This document shows, piece after piece, positions 46,250 to 58,094 of a stretch of 64,000 bases of DNA. Positions within the stretch are counted from its first letter, which is position 1, and every line of letters begins with the position of its first letter. The position numbers and the translations under genes are program-made. A model generated the notes under the pieces. It saw only the letters and a list, made by a program, of their open reading frames with translations. It ran no database searches and was not told the origin of the DNA. This DNA is from Cristatella mucedo (taxonomy: Eukaryota > Bryozoa > Phylactolaemata > Cristatellidae): contig WPIO01000074.1 of the NCBI GenBank assembly GCA_009760855.2, forward strand, positions 636,001 to 700,000, in the 5' to 3' direction.

Positions 46250-47330
46250 CCTCGCCGCGCGATAGCACTCTATCCGCTCTTCCACGCAGCTTCGCCCCGA
46301 AGATGCTCCGCGAGCGAGCGCTCATGGAGCCACCGCCCGTCTTCGCTCGGCGAGCGGAGGGCGGCGAACTGCCCCCTGCAGCCGCCGCCGAGCGGGGCAA
46401 TTGGCGACTCCTCCGCCGCTGCGAGCCGCGTGCTATCGCGCGTGTGCCCTGTGGGCTGTTAGGATCGCGCTTTTCGGCTTTCCGCGAGAGCCAGCTGCAG
46501 AGTGGCTGTCAATCTCCAGAGTGCAGCCGCTATTCATAAGGTCAGGGGCCGCGGCCGCCACACCGTCCCGTCGTCGGCGGCGATAAGGATCTTATCGGAG
46601 CGCGCGCCTGCGGCCACCGAAAGGCCACCTCGGCTCGCGCGCGCGCGCGCGTGCGTGAGATCGCCGCCACGTGCGCGCGAGCGCGCCGGTGACGCGGCGT
46701 CGCAGCTCTGGGCGCCCTGGGCGTTGCAGCGCGCGTCTCTCGCCTCCCTCCTCCGCGAGCGGAGGCAGCAGTCGTCGTCGTCGTCGGTCCGTCGCGCGAG
46801 CGGCGCCGACCGCTGATCGCGTGCGCGGCCACCGATCGCGTGCGCGGCCGCCGCCGCTGCAGCGGCGCCGATGGCGCCGCGATGAAAACGAGTCGCAGCC
46901 GCCAGCGAAAAAAGAAGAAGAGAAAGGGAAGCCCGAGCCCGAGCTCGCGCCGGGCGCGCCCGAATCTGACTCGAGCTCTCGGAAGAACGGCGAGCGACGA
47001 GCGGGCGGCGAGCGAGCGAGCTGCCCGCGCTCGCTCGCTCGCCGCCCGCTTTCAGCTGTCCGCGTGCGCTCAGTCGGCCGGCGGCGCGCGTTGGCTCTAC
47101 CGGAAGCGGGAAGCCCAGGGCTGCACGAGAAGCGGCGGCAACGGCGGCGGCGGAGAGCGAAGGCGGCAGCGTTTCTCGCGCTCGCGCGCTCGCGCGCGGA
47201 CGACACGCGCTCCGGGTGGGAAGAACGCTCGCGGAAGCCCGAAGCTGGCTTCGGTAGGCGGCTCGCCGCGCCAGCCGCTTTGCACGATACCATTCGGGCA
47301 GTGCGCGTAAATCGAAAGCCCGGAGCGAGA
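46250..47330. promoter_or_regulatory. CpG-dense block, likely CpG island
   Basis: The most CpG-dense part of the window, with cgcgcgcgcgcg at about 46636-46650 and frames of about 300 codons open on both strands. Composition explains these frames, and no domain is recognised. A hidden first exon cannot be excluded. Confidence 0.35.
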
Positions 47331-47404
47331 TTCGAGAGAGAAAGATGTAGAAAAATGAAAAATCGACAGCCGGAAACGACGGATCGACGATGGCCGAGCG
47401 TCAT

Positions 47405-47965
47405 TACAACAACTTGTCGCAAATCGACGAGAGATTGGCTGAGCGAAGCCGAAAGACTCATTACAAGTACTATTTCCTTGCGTCTCAAGTGGACTCACAT
47501 CATTGTGATTGATTTTGGGCGTTTAATCTGGGGACAACGCATGCCAATCGATAGCAACGGCCCGAGCCAGCACCGCAATCAGCCGCAAATCGACTAGAAA
47601 TACGCCGTCCAAAGCTCTAATTTTCATCGCGTAGAAAATGCATTGTACTTGAAGTGAATTAACACAATGCTGATTCACTGTGCGCGTTCAAACTAGTAGC
47701 AATGCATATCAATCGACAGCAATTGCTGGACCCAAAGACGCAATCCGTCGCCAATCGACCTGAGATTGGCTGGGCGAAACTCAAATTCTTGCAATTATTC
47801 GTTCCAATTGTTGCATATAAGATTTTACTGCGTTAATATTGCACCGACGTAATCTTAACCCAGAACATGCGTTCAATCTGGCATGGGGTGGGGTAATGCA
47901 TGGCAATCGACTGCAACGGCCTGAGCCAACAACGCAATCGAAACGGCCGGCGGAAATCGAAAAGG
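47405..47965. repeat. Degenerate direct repeats, about 165-195 bp apart
   Basis: The block atgc..ggcaatcga.tgcaacggcc..agcca.caacgcaatc occurs near 47539, 47702 (more diverged) and 47896. A second block, gagattggctgagcgaa against gagattggctgggcgaa, occurs at about 47440 and 47771. Function unknown. Confidence 0.6.
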
Positions 47966-48112
47966 GCCAATGAGCGACGACTCTCATGTTTTCAAGGCAG
48001 CTATTCTATTGAAATGGTCCTTTTTGATGGCGAATGCGAGCGCAGCACCGATGCATGCAGGTTTGGCGGCGGCTGAGAGCGCAACGCGTCAGCAACTAAG
48101 AGTGGTCACATT

Positions 48113-48236
48113 CGTAGTGCAACACGTCTGCGGTAGCACAACACGGTAGTGCAACACGTTAGTGCAACACGGTTGTGCAACACGGTTGTGCAACACGGTT
48201 GTGCAACACGGTTGCGCAACACGGTAGTGCAACAAC
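48113..48236. repeat. 13-bp tandem repeat, about 9 copies
   Basis: Units of ggttgtgcaacac and variants (ggtagtgcaacac, ggttgcgcaacac) run for about 120 bp. Confidence 0.92.
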
Positions 48237-48784
48237 GGCGGCGGCTGTGGCGAAACGCGTGAGCAACGACGAGCGGCCGCACTTGAGGACAACAAAGGTC
48301 GCAAATCCGGATAGCGCGGTGAAGTTTATTCGACGGCGACGGAGACCGCGGCTGTCGAGCACCAGTCGAGACGAACAGCATCACTCGTGCGGCGCCTCGA
48401 GCGACGCTGATCGGCCGGCAGGCGAAAGTTACGGACGCAACTCCCGCCAGGCTTCAATGGCCGAGCGTAGCTGAGCTACCACGCGACTTCGGCTTTTGTG
48501 GCGCTTAAACAAGGATTACACTATTACATAACCGATTTCCAGTCGTTGTCATTCAAAAATTGTGAACATTACATATTTCGGCATGCATAATCCGGCCGAT
48601 CTAGCGCGCCGCCGTTTCAGTATGCACGTGGAAGATTATCTATTTTTTCGCACAGCAATTAATCGCAAACCCATGTGCGTTTATTTGCGCATGTCCGCAC
48701 CTGCGTTCCGGCGCATTTTGAAGGCAGCCACCTTATCTACAGTAAATATAGAATTCATTTGTATAATTATTTTATACTTATAAT
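48237..48784. other. Unassigned stretch
   Basis: No gene or repeat recognised. Confidence 0.45.
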
Positions 48785-48845
48785 TTGTAATTCATGGCGC
48801 CATAAAAGAACTTGATCTCTATTCGGGCGCTTCATGTGTGCCACC
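48785..48845 (-). mobile_element. SINE-2 tail fragment
   Basis: The minus strand reads catgaagcgcccgaatagag, atcaagttcttttatggcgc, catgaattac: the SINE-2 3' end only. Confidence 0.65.
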
Positions 48846-48919
48846 ATCCGCAAGATGGCAGCCGTCCGAATGTCTGTTGGCAAGTGTTGTTGAGCGTCAC
48901 GAAAAGAACGCGCTTCGTC

Positions 48920-48995
48920 AAGATTATCGGTAAGCTGGTAAGATTATCGGTAAGCTGGTAAGATTATCGGTAAGCTGGTAAGATTATCGGTAAGC
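48920..48995. repeat. 20-bp tandem repeat, nearly 4 copies
   Basis: aagattatcggtaagctggt repeats exactly three times plus a partial copy. Confidence 0.95.
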
Positions 48996-49720
48996 CCATC
49001 TCGGATGGCCCACCGGAGATGCTACCGGGGGTCAGTGTGCGCAACGTTCGCGCTAATTGCGTAACCGCATCGATGTACCGCTCGCTAACTGTTGTGAGCA
49101 TCTGACCTGCGCCGCGAATATAGCGAATACGCTTGGTATTGCATAATCTGCAGGCGCCAAGAGTCCTGGCGTTGAGCCTGAGCGCTAATGGCTTTTCCTT
49201 AATTCCGTGAAATTGAAATCCCGCTTGCAATCCTGCCTGCGCGAGCGCGTCGCCGTGACGTCGGAGGAGTGACGGGAAGGAAGGAAGGAATAAACTCGCA
49301 ATCAACCTCTTGAAGTCAGCGTGACAGACGAGGCCGCGTTCATCATCGACTTAGTTGCCGACCGTCCAGGGCGCCTCTAAGTCGTCGGCGAGTCGTCGGC
49401 GAGTCGTCGGCAGCCCCAAAAGCTGGGAGCTTCTGACGCGTGACAGGGATAGGGCGAGATAGTTATGGATTAGCTAAAAAGAAAATGCGAATCACTTGAC
49501 TCGGTAGTTCAAGCTCCACCTTCTTCAATTCTTGGCCCGAGCCAACTGCAATGGTTGCAGCCGCCACGATTAATTGCCGTCGGCGCATCGGCGCTACAAT
49601 GGCGGCTCTCGTTAGTGAGTGTACGCCGACGCGGCAACGACGTGGAGCAAGTGGAAAGGAAGACAAAGTGTGCTCGCTGTGCCCGTCGAAATCGATCTCT
49701 TCTTCTATTCGTTATATTGC
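48996..49720. other. Unassigned stretch
   Basis: Contains a 12-bp repeat gtcgtcggcgag (about 49380-49411). The block tacaatggcggctctcgtta at about 49596 looks like a 5' end with a YY1-like aatggcggc motif, but no exon can be supported. Confidence 0.35.
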
Positions 49721-49721
49721 T

Positions 49722-49725
49722 AACA

Positions 49726-49759
<34 letters not shown>

Positions 49760-49970
49760 TAGCTACACTTGATTTAGAGCCCTCAGAGAACTCAGTCTCC
49801 TTCTAGGCACTTTACATTTGCAGCAAATGAAGCGCGATCGAATGCTTACTGGCAGCACACTCAATTACAACCAGCATGACGTGGCTCGGGGTGATGTGCA
49901 CAGGGCCAGCATGCAAATTTGATTAGTGGCAGCGTGCACAGTGCCAGCACGCATAAGCGTTCCGTTAGAG
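49722..49970 (-). mobile_element. LINE-A 3' end
   Basis: (TAA)n at 49727-49757, then on the minus strand the tail (gtgcctagaaggagactgag) and 3' UTR blocks (gcactgtgcacgctgccact, gcatgctggccctgtgcaca). No coding part remains. Confidence 0.85.
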
Positions 49971-52055
49971 CTTCGCGAAGTGTTGAAGGAGCAGACAGGT
50001 GACGCTGCCCGGGCGTTTACTGCTGCAGAGCTAGCTGCGGTGTTTCCACCGCCCAAATTTCGTAGCACCTTAAGCCCACCATACTGGCTGGCTGGCTGGC
50101 TGGACATTGGCTACCGCTGGCTACTGACCGCAGCAGTAGCCGTCACGCAGAACGACCATTGCGGCCCAGTACGGACATTCAGCGACCAGAACGACGAGCC
50201 TGCAACGGCACCAACATGGCCGAACGCTTATATCTGCCAAAGCAATCCACCGTATGCCGCTCGTGCATACAGTTGTCCCGGCAGAAGTCGCGAGGCTGCC
50301 CCGCATTAAGTCGACATTGAGCATTTATTATCTTGTATGAGGCCTAATAATCGAATTCTAACCCAAATTCGAAGAGTCACATTGCTCTTGCGGCCCTGAA
50401 TCCAAAAGTCTTCGCCCATATTTGTTAAGCTAAAAAAATATCCGTCCTTTTGCCGTCAGCCCATCTTAATAATAGAAATAATAATTCTAGGCATGTTCTT
50501 TCTCGGTTTCTGTGCATCCACATTTAGTAATATCGTGTCGCTTGCATATTTTCAGCCGTTCAGGTTCATTATCAAGTCCAAATTAGTTTTTCCGAATCAC
50601 TAGTCTGATGTCTTCCTACAAATCTTTCGTATTTACGAGGGGGAATTAGCAACTGTAGCGCTAGAGAGGTAGTCTAGCGGATCACCTGCACACCAGTGTG
50701 CTCGACATTTGATCAGGAATTGTGACGAATACGCACCGATACAAACATTGTAAGTCTCTCGAGTTGGGTGGGACTTTGAATTAACGCAAGAATCCAGAGC
50801 CCAATGCCAACGAGATAAGTTTGAAACCGACAAGCGATTGCTTTGCAAGCAAACAGTTCGCACGTCGATGTTTGAATACAAACATCGACGTGCGAATCGT
50901 TCTTGGAAGTAGTTCATAATTTTTAATGCAGGGACTAACAGGCAGATCGAACTTCCCCCGACGCTGCTTCGCTCCAGCTTCGGTCTCTCTTTCTTCTCGT
51001 GGGAAGCGTGTATAAGGTTAGTTTTCGCACCTCGTGTGTCCGCCTTCCGGAATCCGTACGATTCCACTTGCATCTCGAGATCGCGGGCAAGCCGTCCGGC
51101 TCGGTCGCAGCCGGCGGTTCGGTTGCTTACTTCAAGTAATGCACCGGTCGCAACGATTTGCGTAATTGTACTTTCTATTAAAAGTGTGTTTTACTGCTTT
51201 TACAAACCCGTACCGCAGCGGATACTGTTAACCTTGACATTGCCCTCGGTCGGGCTTTTAGCCTTCGCTCAGCAGTTGCCTTTACGGCCTGCCGCTGCCG
51301 CCTCCAAACCCATCCGGTTGCCTTAGCGCGAGCTTAGAGTGTGCCGTAAGCAAGAACTCTAGCAGGCGTGTGTGTGTTTGCGCGTCACTACGTCGGCCAT
51401 TCGTTTCAAGGCAACGGAGAAGATGTGTCTTTGACACTGAGTAACATTTGCTCTCTGTTTCAGTTGACCTTCTGTCAGCTTTGGCCAAGAAGTAGAAGTA
51501 AGCACAATTTAATCGGCATTCCATCTGTCTTAACCCATTGTCGGTGAAATATGCACTAAAAAATTGCCTCGCCTCCTTACAGCAAGAGCTACTAGTGTTT
51601 CTTGTCCGGTGCAGAATTCTCTTATGAAACCGATGTTTATGCGAGCCTCGTACACGGAAACCGATACAGCTATGACCTGTTTAAAGCTGTTTGTCTGTTT
51701 GTTGTTTGATCGTAGCGCGTAGGAAATTACGTGCCATCTTACTGGACGCTTGTCGCTTGTCGCTTTAGGCAGGGTCGGCCAAGAGTTAGATGCGCCGCCG
51801 GCTAGCAACCTGCACTTTAGTTAAGATCGTGCTTACCTTTTATCGCTTCGTTATCCTAGTCAAATGCATTCCTAGATGTTATTGCTGTTGCCAAGATCCG
51901 TGAATTATGCATTAGCAAAAGAAAAGCGCCCCGGAGCCGACGGGTGGGGAGCGGGGTCTCGATGCCGCTCGTTTGGCGGGAGCTGCGAGCTGAGTACCCG
52001 CTCGTTTGGTATTCCTAGCATTGTTTAGAATTGCACAGCGCGTTCTCTCTCAAGC
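49971..52055. other. Unassigned stretch with one near-perfect hairpin
   Basis: No gene recognised. Contains a (ggct)n run at about 50085-50102 and the inverted repeat at 50857-50896. The sequence just before 52055 may be the LINE-A 5' region. Confidence 0.4.
50857..50896. repeat. Perfect inverted repeat, 18-bp arms, 4-base loop
   Basis: Left arm ttcgcacgtcgatgtttg, loop aata, right arm its exact reverse complement. Could form a hairpin in RNA or a cruciform in DNA. Confidence 0.95.
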
Positions 52056-52061
52056 GTTACT

Positions 52062-55000
52062 GTGAATCTCTCAAACTTCTTAGTGGTCATCAGGCCTGCT
52101 ATAACTCCGGCGGCACAGTTTAACGCTTGTCTTAAGGATCCTCGCTCAATGTGCAATAAAACCCTATTAATAAGCGACCTTATTTGTGAAAAATGTCTCT
52201 ACCTGCTCGCTTTGACTGAAACTTGGCTATCGGTTAACTTTCCAGCAATTGAAGACGCAACCCCGACTGGCATATTCTTCTTTGTAACCCCTAGATCAAT
52301 CAAAACTGGACGTGGAGTTGCTGTTTGGTGTTGCTATCAAACGCTTGCAACGTTAGCAGTGTCCTAGAAGCAGTCTTTCGAATCTATTGTCCGATTTCAC
52401 CCGACAACAAGCCACTGATGGTGGTAGTAGTCTATCGCTCACCTGGAACCCAGTCCTCCTTTATCTCAGATTTTTCTGACATCACTTCTATTATGTGCGC
52501 AACGAAATCGTCTGTCCTTACTATGGGTAATTTCAACATTCATGTTGATAACTTATCTGACGCCCTCAGCACCGAAGTTCGTGCACTGACTGACTCATTG
52601 TCTCTTGGGGCTCGCGCGCACGGTTATACTCACATCAAGGGTCACACGCTCGACTAAATTTTCTCATACAACTGCATTTATCATGACCAATTGTTACCGA
52701 ATTCTGCTTGTCTGACCACATGCAGATGTCATTCAGTTTACCATATGTGCCAGCCTCCTCATCATCTAAAATCATCCGCGAATCGCGAAACCTCAAGACC
52801 CTTTGACGTCGATGCTGTTCGTGCGAGAATGTCAGCTTAGCATCTGCTGCCCAGTCCCCCTTCCGACCTGTCATCATTGGTGGATTGCTACAACACGACA
52901 CGCTGATATTTGCGTTGAGTTTCTACCTCTGACTAAGCGCACTGGGCGCTCTCACCCAGACGGCCTTTGGTTTACCGCTGACATTAAGAGAGTTAGATCT
53001 ACTAAACGCAACCTTGAAAAAGCATGCAAAAGATCATGGCCGACTGTTCATCTACAGGCATGCATGGAATACTGCAGAGCGTAGCGATCGATCCTAGCAA
53101 AGGCCAAGTCTAGCTTCCATTAAAAAAAAAACAGCATTGAATCACAGATGCGCAATACGAAAACGCTGATGTCGACGATCAACAATCTCCTCAAGCGCTC
53201 CCAGGTTAGCTGCTTACCTAGTGATCCCTGCGATGATCTACCCGATCGCTTCTCTCGCTTCTTTGTCAACTAGATAGAAAAGATCAGGGAGCCCATCCCT
53301 AATGTGGCAGCATCCCCCTGAAATCCTGTCTCTTAATTCCATACTCACCTCAATGTTTACATTCAAGAAGGTCACTAGTGACCTTGTCCTGGAGTTCATA
53401 TCACATTTGAAGAAGACAGCTAGTCCTCCAGACCCTATTCTACGATGCATTCTTCTAGTCCTGTTTCTACGATGCATTGATCTGCTGCTGCTATGCATAG
53501 CTAACATCATAAATATGTTATTAGCCTTGTGTCATGCCCCAGCACCTTTCAAAAAGGCTGTAGTCAGGCCACGACTCAAGAAAGCAACACTAGACCAATT
53601 GAACTTGGGCAATTTCCGCCAAGTTTCCCATCCAGCGTTTTTATCAAAGGCACTGGAACGTGTCATGGCAGACCATCTGAACTCCTATATTGAAACCTCA
53701 AATCTTGTTACTAAGTTTCAGTCTGGCCTTAGAGCTAATCACTCCGCAGAGTTGGCATTTCTCAGGGTGAATAAGGACTTACTTGGGAATGCAGACTTAT
53801 GTGGAGTCTCTCTGCTTGTTTTGCTCGATCTTTCGGCAGTTTTTGATACTATCGATCACCAAATCCTTCTTGAGCGCCTCTCAGCTCACCTGGGCATCAC
53901 GGGCACTGCTCTGCAATGGTTCAGGAACTGTCTCAGTGGGATACTCCAGAGTATTGACGTGAATAGACACCGATCGTCCGAGGAACCTCTGAAGTGTGGG
54001 GTTCCTCAGAGCTCTTTGCTTGGTCCCGTTCTTTTCACGGTTTATACTTCTCCTCTTGCCGATGTGATTGCATTGCACAATCTAGGCTTTCACATCTATG
54101 TGGATGACACTCAGTTGTACCTTTGCTTTGACTCCTCCCGGCACGTCTAATTTTCCCAATATCCTCGCTTCACGTATTGATGGCGTCCACGCATGCATTG
54201 AAGCAAACTTCTTTAAATTGAATGGTGATAAAAACCAACTTACTAGTTATAGGCAAATCAAGTGTGACCCAGAAATTGGAAAGGCTAACGCTCAAAATTG
54301 GCTCTGCCAGCATATCTCCTGTTGAATCCGCTCAAAATCCAAGTGCCGTGTTCCAAAGTGGCCTTCCATTAGATGGCTATATCAGCTCCACAGTCAAGTC
54401 TGCCTACTATCAGCTACGTTACATAGCTGAGATTCGGGCTTGATTAGACAGGGATATCACGTCAAAATTGTTCCAGGCATTTGTGACGTCCGGTCGTCAG
54501 TTTTGTAACTCACAGCTTGCTGGTCTACCGGCCTGTGCAAGCAGGTGCTTACAGCTAGTGCAAAACTCGACAGCTAGGCTTTTCTGTTGTGAGCATCGCA
54601 GTTGCCACATCACACCACTTCTCGCCGACCTGCGCCAGCTACCAGTCGAGCAACTCATCGACTTCAGGGTCACTGTCACTCACTTTCCCTTCCTTCCTTC
54701 CTTGGCTCCAGCGTACCTATCAGATATCATACCTGATAGGTAAGCTGGAGGTATTGTAGATATCATACCTGATAGGTAGTCTGATAGGTATTGTAGATAC
54801 TGTACCACAAGGCCAAGTATCGTACCAACCCCTTTTCGGAATCCAATTGTTTACCCATACCTCGTGCGAACTTCAAATCCTTTGGATACCGTGTCTTTGG
54901 TTCGTGTGTACTGAAAGCCACGTAGCCTGTGAGTGCTCTATACAAAACTCTCCTGCGTAACAACCACACAGTCCTTTTGGCTTTATGGAGTTACAGACGG

Positions 55001-55345
55001 AGATACATTACATATGCTCCCAAAGCCTGAAACTCGCTCCCGACTTCCGTCACGACATCCCCTGACTTGACCACATTTAAAAAGAACTTTAAAACGCACC
55101 TATTTATGATAGCATTTAGTGGGTCCTTGTGATTCGTCCTTTATGTGCTTATGCGTGCTGACACTGTTCATGCTCCCACTAACCATACTTTCATGCCGAC
55201 CCTGTGTACTTCACCTCTAACCATGTTATTCTTGTTATTTATTGAGCATACTACCACTGACCATTCGATCGCGCTTCTTTTGCAGCAAATGTAAAGTTCC
55301 GAGAAAGTGATTGAGGTTTCTGAGGGCGCTATATCAAATGTATAA
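52062..55345 (+). pseudogene. LINE-A, longest copy (endonuclease, reverse transcriptase, 3' UTR), broken
   Basis: A non-LTR retrotransposon of the CR1/L2/Rex1 group. The endonuclease domain is at about 52140-52657: LALTETWL, VVVYRSPGT, then GNFNIHVD where the family has GDFN, so a catalytic Asp is replaced, and HIKGHTLD at its end. The RT domain lies in an uninterrupted frame of 282 codons (53302-54150): LDLSAVFDTIDH (motif A), GVPQSSLLGPVL (motif B, consensus Gly changed to Ser) and YVDDTQLY (catalytic box). After a frameshift the C-terminal part continues (ACASRCLQLVQNS, HITPLLADLRQLPVEQ, 54468-54743). The 3' UTR ends with the LINE-A tail (55281-55345). A LINE-B tail is nested at 54910-55012, and a local duplication with ctgataggta lies at 54720-54790. 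Stops and frameshifts make it non-autonomous. Confidence 0.92.
54910..55012 (+). mobile_element. LINE-B tail nested in LINE-A
   Basis: actgaaagccacgtagcctg, tgagtgctctatacaaaact, ctcctgcgtaacaaccacac, ttacagacggagatacatta: the last 100 bp of LINE-B. LINE-A resumes at atgctcccaaagcctgaaac, matching the unbroken sequence near 16675-16690. Confidence 0.88.
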
Positions 55346-55460
55346 TTTTAATTAAAAGATGCAAGCAACACAGAAATGCAACAGAAGAAACCGGGCGTGT
55401 AAATCCAGCTTATGCTTGAGAACTTCATAGAATTGAAGATAGCTCTTAAATGAGTCGTCC

Positions 55461-55465
<5 letters not shown>

Positions 55466-55555
<90 letters not shown>

Positions 55556-55944
55556 GACGGAAAGAGACAGACAGAGACGGACAGAGACAGACAGAGACAG
55601 ACAGAGACAGACAGAGACAGACAGAGACAGACAGAGACAGACAGAGACAGACAGAGACAGACAGAGACAGACAGAGACAGACAGACAGACAGAGACAGAC
55701 AGAGACAGACAGAGACAGACAGACAGACAGACAGACAGAGACAGACAGAGACAGACAGAGACAGACAGAGACAGACAGAGACAGACAGAGACAGACAGAG
55801 ACAGACAGAGACAGACAGAGACAGACAGAGACAGACAGAGACAGACAGAGACAGACAGACAGACAGAGACAGACAGAGACAGACAGAGACAGACAGAGAC
55901 AGACAGAGACAGACAGAGACAGACAGAGACAGACAGAGACAGAC

Positions 55945-55989
<45 letters not shown>

Positions 55990-56307
55990 GACAGACAGAG
56001 ACAGACAGAGACAGACAGAGACAGACAGAGACAGACAGAGACAGACAGAGACAGACAGAGACAGACAGAGACAGACAGACAGAGACAGACAGAGACAGAG
56101 AGTGGGAGAGAGACAGAGAGTGGGAGAGAGACAGCGAGTGGGAGAGAGACAGCGATTGGGAGAGAGACAGCGAGTGGGAGAGAGACAGCGAGAGACAGAG
56201 ACGGAGACAGAGACAGAGACAGAGAGAGCGAGAGAGACACGGACACAGAGACAGAGAGGGAGAGAGAGCGAGATAGAGAGAGAGAGAGAGAGAGAGAAAG
56301 AGTGGGG

Positions 56308-56378
<71 letters not shown>
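55466..56378. repeat. Large GA/GACAGACAGA tract with an 18-bp sub-array
   Basis: (GA)n at both ends. The middle (about 55560-56095) is a decamer array cagacagaga with some extra cagacagac units. From about 56099 to 56190 an 18-bp unit agtgggagagagacagcg recurs five or six times. All long frames here (up to 386 codons) are simple-sequence artefacts. Confidence 0.97.
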
Positions 56379-56380
<2 letters not shown>

Positions 56381-58090
56381 ACCTTTCGCTCCGCGACATA
56401 GCTTGTTCTCCGGGCTAGTAAGTGGCCATGACTGTTCGGCCAGCCCAGTCTGCTGCTGCAGTTGCTGGAAGCATCTTTTTTGAGCTCATCTGCACAAGTG
56501 CCTAGCAAATGTTTAGAGAATCGGCTCCTGCGTGGACATTGTTCCTGTTTTTCGCCTCGCCTCGCGAGCGCTCGTGCGAGAACAGAGACATGGCAGCATG
56601 TCTGTGGGGTCTTGCATCATTTCTTTTTTCACTCTCAGAACGGAGGCAATGAATAGTTAGGAACGGAAGGCTTCGTCAGCTTACGATTGAGCGACGAAGC
56701 CTTCCTAGTAGCACTTTAGGCTGTACGCGAGTTCCAACTCACCCGCAGCTGACAGGTGCTGACAGCGAGCGAGGGCGTGCGGTGTTTGAATTCCACCGGG
56801 CTAAGCAGAGCAGCTGCTGCAGCTGCTGCCCTCGTAAAGCTACGTAAAGCGGGCGTTGCAAATTGGGCGACCTGTCAGAGAACTGGAGCGCTGCCAAGAA
56901 TGTGCAATCGCGACCGTCGGCCGTCAAGTGTCAGTCACGAGCCACCACAGCTTGGGCATGGTTTTGCTGTGCTCGCTTTTGGCTCGAGAGCCTTGCTCGG
57001 CGCTTCCTGCGAGAGGTGGATATCCACGCACCTGCTGTACCCAAGGTCTTGCCCCTGCCACGCCCAAAGGTCGATCTCAAAGTCCCAGCTCCGAACACGA
57101 GGCCGGAGAGCTGCACCGACAATCGCTGACGATCGAGCTTGCAGACGCTGGCGACGACAGGCGACGAAACCCGAACTCGTCGTCGTCGCTTACGATTCAC
57201 GGTTTGTTGACTCTCGTTCCCCCGGGAGTGCTAAGTACACAGTCTGGAAGCGGCGGCCTGCTGGCCAAGCCAGGACCAGATGGTGCTGCCACCTGGCGCT
57301 GGCTGGTACATAAACCTGGCAGGCGGTGAGCTGCGATCGGTTGCATTGCTGAGCTACCCCAATAGCAAAGCTAGGTGGCGGAGCGGACACTTGTTGGGAT
57401 TGCTTTGACAATACACCAAATTCTTATGATCGCGTTAAGGTTACTCATGAATCGCTGTGAGCCACAATTGCTCTGCACGTCCTTGCTTCGGCCTTCAACT
57501 TCCCTAAGCCGTAGCTAGTCCTAGTCTGTTGCTAGGCATAGTACGAGAGCACCAATAGTCTGTTGCTAGGCATAGTACGAGAGAACCAATGAAGCTGAAG
57601 TTCATCCAGAAAGAGTGTACATGAGCGAATTTCCAAACAAGCGGAAGAGGCAGACCTCACAGCGAGGCTGGACATTTTCATTCAGCCCGAGCTAGCTGAG
57701 CCACTGCAATGACTGATAATGTATAGATGGGGGCTTGCCGTCTCAAAAAATGTAGGTGAGCTTTCGCAGCCGGGTCAGGGGTCATTTCGAACATAATAGT
57801 TATGCATACGCGGACATCAAATACCAGCAAATGCACAACACTTTCGCGAAACCAATGCTAGATGAAACTATGCGGTACTCTGCTCCTTGCCAATTTACGA
57901 ACGCCACTGGCCAACGGCAGGGGTGGCCTGTCGCAAGTTTTGTTGATGCATGTCGTCGCGGATATTGTGAGACAGACAGGTTTATCCTCATTTAATTTAA
58001 GGAGGGGCGCGACTCGACCTTACCACGCCGGCAGCCAATCGGACGAAGTGAGCTAGCGTGTCGGAGCGCTATATCTCTCGACGCGTCGCT
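56379..58090. other. Unassigned stretch
   Basis: Includes a 34-bp exact tandem duplication apart from one base at 57522-57589 (unit begins tagtctgttgctaggcatag). The 157-185 codon frames at 56756-57329 overlap each other and an antisense frame. No gene is recognised. Confidence 0.4.
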
Positions 58091-58094
58091 CCGG

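Noticed and set aside
46592-47597. Two frames of about 300 codons on opposite strands
   Set aside because: Both run through the same CpG-dense block, with arginine/alanine-rich random-like composition and no domain.
55348-56508. Long open frames (up to 386 codons) on both strands
   Set aside because: They are translations of GA/GACA simple sequence (SLSLSL, RERERE, TETDRD) with no protein-like composition.
56756-57329. Overlapping frames of 157-185 codons
   Set aside because: Two overlapping sense frames and an antisense frame are all open. None has a recognised domain.
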